DNA of 64,000 nucleotides from Dactylonectria macrodidyma (lineage: Eukaryota; Ascomycota; Sordariomycetes; Hypocreales; Nectriaceae), in the NCBI GenBank assembly GCA_020744425.1, contig JAGMUV010000002.1, positions 2,276,501 to 2,340,500 on the forward strand, written 5' to 3'. Below the pieces are notes generated by a model, which saw only the letters and a program-made list of their open reading frames with translations, ran no database searches and was not told the DNA's origin. The first letter of the stretch is position 1. Every line of letters begins with the position of its first letter. The translations under genes and the position numbers were made by a program. Of this stretch, positions 55,318 through 64,000 are shown one piece after another.

Positions 55318-57365
55318 ATGGCTAAACACCACGAGGCGCTCAGCGCCATGGGTCCCGTCGACTGGGATGCGGTTCCCAAAGATGATATCAAGGAATTCCT
55401 GGAAGACGTCTTTGTCGAGACGCAGACGGTTGTCGAGTCTGTCCCGGCACCACCCACCAAAGCGGCAGCCGCGAGCACCGGACGAGCCCGATCAAAAACG
55501 GAATCAGCGGTATCGGCAGGCAACGTCCAGCGAGCGCCTTCGCAACGACAAACGGCTGCGGCCATCAACCAGGCGCAGGATCTCCGAAAGGAATGGAAGG
55601 AAGTCAAATCCAACCCTCGCGATAACCCACTAGGCATCAGCGTGTACAAGCTGAGTGCCAAGGACGGTCGCGGCTCCTGGTTCGCACGGCGCAGCGTCCA
55701 CGAGGGGCTCACCTTTGACGATTGGAAGAATGGCCTCGACAAGGAGTTCCTGGAAACCATGAAGGTGCAAGGAGCGCCGGGAAGTGGCAATATTCGAGGC
55801 ATCGGTGCTGACAAGCGCGTTGAGTCCCAAACGATCGAAGATGTCGGTCAACTACAGGGTAAGTTCCACCTGAACATGCTGCAAAACTCCTTCACCGTCT
55901 TGCTCGAGTCTTCGTCATGCTGACTATATTATCTTCTTATGCAGTCTTTCAGCTCTCTGCTCAATTTCCGGGCCCGACGGCGCCGCGCGACTTCGTAACC
56001 CTGCTCCTGACTTCTGAGACCTCGGCCAAGTCGGCTGATGGATCGCGTCCGCTGAGGCAGTTCATGATTGTTTCAAAACCATGCGAACATCCCGAATGCC
56101 CTTCACGCCAGGGCATCATTCGCGGATACTATGAATCTGTCGAGTTGATTCGCGAAGTCCCAATCGATATCCCGGCCACTCAGAGATCGCTGTCATCCGC
56201 CGACTTGGGAAGGGATGAATCTAAGAGACGCAGCACTGTGAATGACTCCCACGGCGCCTCGCCAACGGCTACCAACGAAGCCCCTACAGCCATCGAATGG
56301 ATCATGATCACGCGGAGCGACCCCGGAGGAAGCGTGCCGCGTTTCTTGATCGAGAAGGGAACTCCGCCTGGGATCATCGGTGACGCGGGCAAATTTCTCA
56401 AGTGGGTTACGTCAATGTCTGTCCAAGGATTCGAGAAACCTAGCGAAGATGATGTCACCAAGCCTCTTGAAGCGATCGAGATGGAAGGAGACAAGGCCAT
56501 ACATGCCCCGGACATCACAACCACAATGGTCGACACAAAGGCCGACGTTCGTCATGACGAGCAACTGGACTATGAAGACGCTCCCGTTCCCATCAGCAAC
56601 GGCTTGTATGGCATCATCAGTGGAGCGTTTGGAGCAGCCAGTTCCCTAGTCGCCGCGACTGGCCTCCTTAAAATTGGTACATACTCCGATGTCACATCCA
56701 ATGATAGCTTTTCCGATGCCCCGACTATTGAAGAAGAGCACCCCGAAGATGAAAGCGTTGCCAGTGACGACTCGTCCATTCGGAGCTTCACTTCCGCGCT
56801 GGAGAGGAGCGTGACGGAAGACAAGTCCCCAGAAAGCACCACGGAGACACAGTCTGAAACATCCAAGTCCAACATACAGGTCAGCCAGGGCGACAAGGAG
56901 CTGAGGAAACTTCAGGAACGCCGGCGCAAGCTCGACGAGAAGGTGGCCAAGATCCAACAGCGCCGAAGCAACAAGCTGCTAGGCGACAAGGAGAAGGATG
57001 CAGCAACCATCGCCAAGCTACACGAGAAGCATGACCGCGAGATCGCTAAACAGGAGGAAAAGTACCGCCGGGAGCTTCGCAAGCTCGAAGAGAAGCGGGA
57101 AAATGAGCAACGGAAAGCTGAGGAGCGTCGGCGCAAGGCACATGAGCGTGAGGAAAAGGCCAACATGACGCTGGAACTTGAGAAGGTCCGAGCCGAGCGG
57201 GATCTCGCTCAGCGGCAGATTAGCATTCTCGAGGGTCAAGTCGGTGAGCTGCAGGCGCAAAACACCATGCTGGTGAGGAAGCTGGGAAAGATGGGCCTGA
57301 TTGAGAGGTCTGACTCTGCCCTGTCGCTGTCCGCCAACTCTAGGGTCGCGTCGCCAGGCCCATAG
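55318..57365 (+). CDS. DUF3074 (START-like) protein with C-terminal coiled coil
   Basis: Joined from 55318-55858 and 55945-57365 (653 aa). Residues about 95-370 fit the DUF3074 domain, a START/Bet v 1-like fold: GISVYKLSAKDGRGSWFARR, FQLSAQFPGPTAPRDFVTLL, MIVSKPCEHPECPSRQG, IRGYYESVELIREVP and VPRFLIEKGTPPGIIGDAGK. A hydrophobic patch follows near 420-450 (GLYGIISGAFGAASSLVAAT). Residues about 520-630 are almost all Lys, Glu and Arg, a long coiled coil (KELRKLQERRRKLDEKVAKI). The function of the family is not established; lipid binding is inferred from the fold. Located directly downstream of another StARkin-type gene on the same strand. Confidence 0.87.
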
Positions 57366-57485
57366 GGAAGAGAGACAAGATTAACGATTCATACGAAATA
57401 GAAACGGGAAATAATGGATTTGGCGGGGCGTTGGGGAGCAATTGAAATACAAAATGCTCATATTGTTTCTTTTTTCTTTATGGTA

Positions 57486-60400
57486 TCATTCTAGTCGAAC
57501 ATGTATCCGTTCCACCAGTGGCAGTGACAAAAGACCTGATATGTGACCTTTGCCGCTTTGCAACACGCAGCTCGCCCCTTCGATAGCTGCACGCTGGTTG
57601 GGGTCGGGATGATGTCTCGTCAAGGCGGCGGCAGCCTGGATGACGCGAGATAGAATGGCAAATACTTGAGGCTTGGAACTGTATCCGAGAGGTCCATCCT
57701 CTTCGCTGGTTAGACCATCCATCGAGAGGAGCCCTTCGTACACAGACGACGTCAAGTGCTTGAGGGCGTTGCCTTCTAGTCTCCACGGCATGCTCTCAAA
57801 CGCAGTCACCCAGCGCTGGCATTCCCTGACCTCGTCGATGAAGAGGTTCTGCTCCTCAATGACGAAGAGAGAGTCGTCGAACTTCATGGCTTCCCTGAGT
57901 TGGTCCGCAAACTTGGCTTCGCCGTTTCCAGCGTGAGGGAACTTGGCGTCTCCCGTAATTCGACTCGCCACGATCTGACGGAACGCTGCGCAGTCGCCAA
58001 AGTGCCGAGCCAGCCATGTGACAAGCTGGTTGGCAGCTTCAATGGGCACCAGCGGGCGGCCGAGGATGCTTTTGGCGGCGGCCGAGCCGATGTCCCGGAT
58101 GTCGTCATCGTCATCGTTGAGCGAGTCGTAGACCGCGAGTAGGGCTGGGAGGCACTCCTCGACAGTCCACTCCGATCCCGTGATGCTGAAGAATGAGGAA
58201 AGAGACTCTGCTGCGGCGAGGCGGGTATCGAAGTCCTGAGAAGGTGTCAACGCTTTGAGACCTAGGGGCGAGAAAGTACGAAGCAGAAGAAAAATAAAGC
58301 ACTAACCTTGTCGTCCAACCCAGCATCCGCCATCATGTGTCCCCAATTCTGAAGGCCCGCTGTAGTAATGCCTTGCCGCTGTCTTAGGACGGCCATGATG
58401 CAGCCGCTGATTCTGATGACGGCGTTGGCGAGGCCAGGGTTCAAAAGACCTGAATGGAGGCTTTTCCAGACCTGAGAGAGCGACGACGTAGAAATGACGG
58501 CAGTGTTGTTCGTCTTTAGCGAATAGTAAAGCAGACCAGTGAGATTCTGCAGCGCGACAACACGAGGCTCGGCTGGGCCAATGACCAAGCAGACGTCCAA
58601 GTAAAGATCGTAAAAGCTGGCGAGGTCGGCATCGGAAAGCTTTGACACAGTCCAGAGCTTGGGGAGCATCTCCAATCCAACCACCAAACTGTTGACGCCC
58701 ATGTGTTCGCCCAAGAGCAGATTCCGAAGGTTTTCGGCCGGAATTTTGGACTCGTATGCGGAATAGACCTCGTGAGTCACCCTCTGAGTCCTCAAGATCG
58801 CGCTTTCGGGCTTGCCGGGGGTCGGAAACTCGAATTGGACACGCTCAGCAGCAGTTTCTAAGCTTGGGAGTGCTCGCACCAAGTTCACGACCTCGAGGTA
58901 TGCGCCTGCGATCTCTGGGGAGTCGAGGCTTTGTATCTGAACCCAATACTCCTTAAGGAACTGGCCGAGCTTGGGCATTTCACCTGTCACTTGATCAGTT
59001 GCAACGGACTATCTTGTGTCGTCATCTTAGACTCACTTTGAAGGCGATCCTGCATGACCTCCTGAAGTCTCTCGACCACATACTTTAGGGACAAGAGAAC
59101 ACCGTGCGCATGATTCTGCGCATTCCTACCTGTAGACTGCACTGATTCTGCAGCTAGAGCAGTAATGACATCGAGCCACTTGTCATGCAAGAGACATGAG
59201 CAAAGAGTTCGCGCCGCAATCTCACGCACATGCCAAACCGGGCTGGCTAGGTACTTGGCGATGTAGATCTGGAGCTCATCCCGAAGTAGCTCTGGAGGAC
59301 CGGCTCGTCGAATGATGTCGAGAGCCGGGAAGACAGACTCTGCAGCAGCCGAGCCCATGGCTGTGGGGGCCATAACCTCGTGCCCCGACTTGAGTAGATT
59401 TAGTAGAACATATGGAAGGGAAGGGTATCGGTGGTAGGCGATGCGGTTGGCCTTTCCATCCCATCCAGCTTCCATGGTAGACTTGCTCTCATGGGAGCCG
59501 AAGAGGCAATCGATGAGACTGCGCAAGAAGATCAACCCGCAGTTTCGAATGGCCCAAAGTTCGGACTTGAGGCCGTTCGCGGCGAGCTCGAGACACTGTA
59601 GCAGATATTTCTCAGATTTGTTCCCGATCGCAGTCAGGTAAGAGCTCTTGAATATGTCTTTCAAGCAGTTGTAGGCATGTACCTGAGGGAGGTTGGTGCC
59701 GTCAGTTTCGGAGACACGGGCCTCCAGGTTGGCCACTTCCATGAGTTTCGCCATTACCTGCTCAAAAGAAGGACTCGAGGCATTGGCGGAGAGCACGCCC
59801 GTCATCATCGCGGGGATTCCCGCAGATCTTCGAGTAGTCGAGACTTGGGCGAAGATGGCATTCATGGTGCCATTGTACCATTGCTCGAGCAATGTTGGCC
59901 CTTGTTGACCTTCGTCCTCTTGATCCAGGTGTTTGACCAGCTGACAGCAAGTTGCGAAGGTTAGGGAGACGGTCGTGAATGCGCCTCTATGTCTCAAAGT
60001 TGACAGCTGGGTGAAGGTGAGGTTTCCTATCCTCTCATATGCCTCCCTTGATGGGTAGATCTTCCCTGGGCTGGACGTGTGTTGGATGGAAAGAATTAGA
60101 GCCCGCATGAGATTACTGTCACCAGTGTTAGAGATGAACTGAACTGCCCCAAGTCATGATTGGAGATGGTTACCTTGCCTCATGGACTGCTCTGAAGCTG
60201 TAACTCAAAATGTCCTTGGTGTCCAGGCCGTCGACTTCTTCTAGGTCTTGAGGCAAATGACCCTCGGGTGAGTCGTCGCACAAGATGCCTCGAACGGCCG
60301 CCCAGACCCGCTCACCGCAGATGACAAGTCGCTCCTGAAGAACTTGGACAGCTTGCAGTTCTCTTTCAGAGAACTGCAACTCCGAGACCACCTGCCATGT

Positions 60401-62451
60401 GTAGCACAGAGAGGAAAAATCGCCGTGGACTGGCGCTTCTAGGACTGCTCGCCCCAGGTCATTCTCAGCCACCACTAACTTCGTTTCAAGCCCACTGATA
60501 AGGGTCGACAAAAGAGAAAGACGACTCTGCTCGCCGTCAGAGAATCTGTAAAGAAGTTGACAAACCCTGGCAACGCCATCGGAGTGATCTGCTCGAGCTG
60601 TGCGCCGCGCAAGTTCTTCCGCTCTGCGAAGGAGCTCAGCGAGTTCCTCGGATGCATTGACCTTGCCTTCCGTTGACATCAGAGTAAAGTATCTGTGCCG
60701 GTCGTCTGAGAATATCTGCTTCAACACAGCAGCAGAATGCTCTCGAACATCATCAAAGGGATCCATTATTAAATCCGACAGAGCTCGCAGCCAGGTGCTG
60801 TCGAATCGATCGAAAAAAAGGCGTTGGTCATCAGATGTTTCCCACGTCTTTGACTTTTCCTCTTCCATGCGAAGAATGAATTTGACGGCTTTCAGTGATG
60901 CGATGTGCCGCTGATATGAGGCAGTTGGGGTCAACTCGCCGCAAAGGAAACCGATGTACCAAAATAGGAACCTTTCGTGGTCGTCCAAGTATCTAACTAG
61001 CTGCGCTTCGGGCAGTGATATTAAGTTGGCGCGATAAATGACGGGGCTTGGCTTGCTCGTCGAGCCATTTGCTGCCTCAGTATCCTTCTGGACTTGAGCA
61101 GCCGCTCGGGGTATGCTCCGTTTGAGGACGAAGATAGCACCTCTAACTCTCTTAAACATATCTCGAACTTTGCTGGAGATGTCGTTTCGGAATTTGGCAT
61201 CCGACTCAGCGAAGAAGGTTGCCGTGTGTTTTCGAAGCAGGTCGAGCGCCTTCGGGGAATACGGCCGTGTGGTTAAAGGAGAGCTAACGAGGAGAGAGAA
61301 GGCAAATGATCGAACTTCATGTGAAGGGTGAGCTAGAACACTCTCTAGCACCTTTTCGTCGAGAACAATAGTCCCGGCTTCATCGATGGACTTGTCACCA
61401 CCGCTCAAAGCTATATAACGTTAGCATACGGCTTGAATCATGTAAAATGGCACGTTACCTGGTTCCTCTACCAGCCCAACCTTTTTCCCAGTCTCGAGAG
61501 CAGCCAGTTGTAAGAGCGTAGGGATGTCTAAGTCTAGGTTGGTGTTTGCTGAGACAGCCTCATAGTTATTCATCCTCCCCAAGAACAGTAAGGCCTCTGG
61601 CTTGTCAGCCTTGAATAGAGAAAGGAAAACATAGTTCTTGATGGGCTCTAGAATTGAGGGGTCTTCAGTTAAAGCCTCTAGCAACCACAGGTGCCAGATC
61701 TCGATGGTAAGAACCGTTGATTTCTCTGAAGTCTTGCGGCGCAAAGCACGATATAGAACAACGATGAACCTTCCGGCAACGGGACAAACAAAGTGCAATC
61801 TCATCCAGTGAAACAATTCAAAGAAGAAGGTTTTCCAGACTCTGATGCCATTCCCTGGAATTTCTCTTTGCTGAAGGGTCACATAACTTGTATAAATCTC
61901 GTCAACGGAGACACTGTTCTTTGTTAGGAGGTGATCTAGGGTCTTGATCGCAGACTTGGCAAGGGGTTTGGCGGATATCCTCGCGACAATGGCAACAAGG
62001 TTGTCCAAGATGGCTCTTTTAGTGGATTGCGACGTTTCCTCATCTGGGTTTCTTCTTATGAGCCGGGGTAGCAACTCCAGTACCAATCTCATCGAGCGGT
62101 GATTGTCCGATTCATTCCACTCGATGTAGAAATTAAAGAGCCTCAGAGTGACATCCCTGGTGAAAGACCACACCCGGAGGACCTGCGAGTGCGATTTGGA
62201 AGATTGTTCCACAAAGCCGCAAAGTTTTACGCATGAGTTTCCAGAAGATGACCTTGGCTGTGCAGCATTCTCAAGTAGCTGTACAAAGATTGACTCGGCC
62301 CAACTAATTCATTTTCTTAGATTACATGACTGGAGATTCTCGGATGAAATGCGCACCTGGACTGGCTCTCAGTCGGCTGCTCCTCGACCCATTTTGAGAT
62401 GTGATTCGAGTTGGCGATTAAGTCGTCAACCTGCTGGGCGTTGTCCCGCAT
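57486..62451 (-). CDS. TRM732: Trm732/THADA-type tRNA methylation factor (DUF2428)
   Basis: Joined from six exons: 62451-62357, 62303-61459, 61410-60174, 60115-59037, 58983-58307 and 58235-57486 (1,560 aa). The diagnostic DUF2428 block lies in exon 4: STTRRSAGIPAMMTGVLSA, then ELWAIRNCGLIFLRSLIDCL and ASPVWHVREIAARTLCSCL. The remainder is a helical repeat (HEAT/armadillo-like) solenoid. Trm732 partners the methyltransferase Trm7 (FTSJ1) for 2'-O-methylation of position 32 in the anticodon loop of some tRNAs; the protein has no catalytic site itself. Every junction restores frame. The start is the first ATG of the frame; the same frame is open for 24 codons further upstream to a TAA, so a missed 5' exon is possible. 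Divergent from uL1 with 383 bp between starts. Confidence 0.92.
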
Positions 62452-62834
62452 CGTGATGTCGAGTTTCCCGTTGACGCAGGCCGCAAACCAATTGTTTCTG
62501 CACCTCTCCGGAACAACAACGACGGATTATAATATGAGAACCACTCTGATTAAAGAGATTTCGCCTTTATCCGAAGCTGTCGTCGACCCTCCGACTAATC
62601 TAGCTCCATGGCGAGGTAGGCTTTTGCGATGAGGAGCTCTGATGACCCACATCACGTGCCAAGTCCCGTGAGAAAAGTTTGCCCTCTGGGGGTGCCCCAC
62701 CACTGCCAAGTCCCACACCGGCAGAATTTGGATTTTAGCAAATTCTGGAAATTCCGCTTGAATTTGAACCTCAACCACAGACACGCTCCTGATCACCATT
62801 AGATACTAGTGAAATCTATTGGGAGACTGTCAAG
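62452..62834. promoter_or_regulatory. Bidirectional promoter, TRM732 / RPL1
   Basis: 383 bp between divergent start codons. A CACGTG E-box lies at 62653-62658. The RPL1-proximal half is AT-richer. Shared use by both genes is inferred from the spacing. Confidence 0.6.
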
Positions 62835-63696
62835 ATGTCGAAGATCACAGTCGGTACGACTACCCTCGGTCACTGCGCTCTAGTTTCTAGAGCTCGGATG
62901 CCTTCATCGCAGACAATTCTTTATGAGTGCTAACTGCGTCCCAGCTAATGTCCGGACGCAAGTCGCTGAGCTCTTGGAGTACTCCAACGAGACCAAGAAG
63001 CGCAACTTCCTCGAGACCGTCGAGCTCCAGATTGGCCTGAAGAACTATGACCCCCAGCGTGACAAGCGTTTCTCCGGCACCATCAAGCTGCCCGCCGTCC
63101 CCCGCCCCAACATGGCCATCTGGTACGATTCGAATGACAACCGCCGACGAGGGGAAATTTGCTGATTAGAATTTTATCTGTACAGCATTCTTGGTGACCA
63201 GCACGATATCGATCGTGCCAAGCACGGAGGTGTCGACGCCATGTCCGCTGATGACTTGAAGAAGCTCAACAAGTACGATTATCTGGAACTTGCCCCTCGA
63301 CGAACATGATATTGACCGGTCAATAGGAACAAGAAGCTCATCAAGAAGCTTGCCCGCAAGTACGATGCCTTCGTCGCTTCTGAGGCTCTCATCAAGCAGA
63401 TTCCCCGTCTTCTCGGACCCGGTTTGTCCAAGGCCGGCAAGTTCCCCACCCCTGTCTCGCACGCCGACGACCTCACCGCCAAGATCACCGAGGTCAAGTC
63501 CACCATCAAGTTCCAGCTCAAGAAGGTTCTCTGCATGGGTGTCGCCGTCGGAAACGTCGAGATGCCCCAGGAGCAGCTCATTGGCAACATCATGCTTGCC
63601 ATCAACTACCTGGTCTCTCTTCTCAAGAAGGGCTGGCAGAACGTTGGTAGCCTGACCATCAAGGCTACCATGTCTCCCCCCAAGCGTCTGTACTAA
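62835..63696 (+). CDS. RPL1: 60S ribosomal protein uL1 (L1/L10a)
   Basis: Joined from 62835-62853, 62945-63122, 63186-63272 and 63327-63696 (217 aa, the same as yeast Rpl1). The first exon codes only six residues (MSKITV). The protein has the uL1 pattern: [44 protein letters not shown], then [38 protein letters not shown] and a C-terminal [13 protein letters not shown]. uL1 forms the mobile stalk at the ribosomal E site that helps release deacylated tRNA. Introns are GT-AG; the short first exon ending just after the start codon is usual for ribosomal protein genes. Confidence 0.97.
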
Positions 63697-64000
63697 GCGT
63701 TTGTTTTTGGGATCTTGGCCTAGTCTGGAGGATTCTGTCTGCTGAAATGCGGGGGTCGACATAAATACGGGGTCATGACGACAAGAATAAAACACAATCA
63801 GGCGACGATATGATGTATTCCATGTCCAAAGTGACCTGCCGGTAGTGATGACCTGGTGAACGTGGTAATGGTAGAGGTCGACCAACATGCTCGTATTCGT
63901 ATGCCGTGAAAATGGGTATAGCGCAAGGATTGTAGAAGAACGCAGGAACCGAGAGCATAAGGGCGGAATCGCCGGCTAATGATGTAATAGCGTGCCCTGG
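63697..64000. other. 3' flank of RPL1 to the window edge
   Basis: Contains the RPL1 3' untranslated region (an AATAAAA word at 63786-63792 is a candidate polyadenylation signal). No other gene is supported. Confidence 0.55.

Noticed and set aside
1..64000. CRISPR array, 5S rRNA, intact transposon, biosynthetic gene cluster or prophage
   Set aside because: I looked for spaced direct repeats, the conserved 5S core, transposase or reverse transcriptase motifs and PKS/NRPS motifs and saw none; the genome is eukaryotic.

Overview
The window is a piece of a filamentous ascomycete nuclear genome (Pezizomycotina, most likely Sordariomycetes; Hypocreales is plausible but not shown). Evidence: mid-range GC, genes broken by many short GT-AG introns (about 50-100 nt, often with a TACTAAC/CTAAC-like branch point), an intron-containing tRNA-Lys, and a full set of conserved eukaryotic housekeeping genes in their fungal forms. 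Genes sit on both strands with no operon logic; several pairs are divergent and share short promoters. I joined exons by hand from splice signals, reading frame and family alignment. Every joined CDS is a multiple of three and gives a family-typical length.

Left part (1-9.5 kb): ATG101 (autophagy initiation) and PEX3 (peroxisome biogenesis) are divergent. BET5/TRAPPC1 follows, then a CaMKK/Sak1-type kinase. Middle-left (9.5-30 kb): a gene-poor stretch. It has no recognisable gene from about 9.5 to 16.4 kb, then a HAL4/HAL5-type kinase, then a convergent gene for a disordered ascomycete protein, then another gene-free stretch to the tRNA-Lys(UUU) at 29.9 kb. Both protein genes in this region are preceded by more than 1.1 kb with no ATG at all on the sense strand, which looks like very long 5' leaders under selection against upstream starts.

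Right part (30-64 kb): a dense housekeeping run. It holds RPC19 (Pol I/III), the complex I LYR subunit B14/14.8 kDa, BUD31, a ZNF511-type zinc finger protein, an EST1/SMG7-like protein, adenosine kinase, ribosomal protein uL2, a DDT/WHIM-type chromatin protein, a DUF1770 protein, eRF1, a SIP3/LAM-type lipid-binding protein, a DUF3074 START-like protein, Trm732/THADA and ribosomal protein uL1. Many act in gene expression (Pol I/III, splicing, ribosome, termination, tRNA modification), but this is co-location and not proof of co-regulation. Two neighbouring genes (SIP3-like and DUF3074) both carry StARkin-type lipid-binding folds.

I found no CRISPR array, intact transposon, secondary-metabolite cluster or 5S rRNA. 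The signals that need most follow-up are the two ATG-free leaders, the upstream ORFs before PEX3 and the CaMKK-like gene, the 3' splice choice at the eRF1 stop codon, a GC-AG intron in uL2 and the simple-sequence/palindrome load of the gene-free regions.
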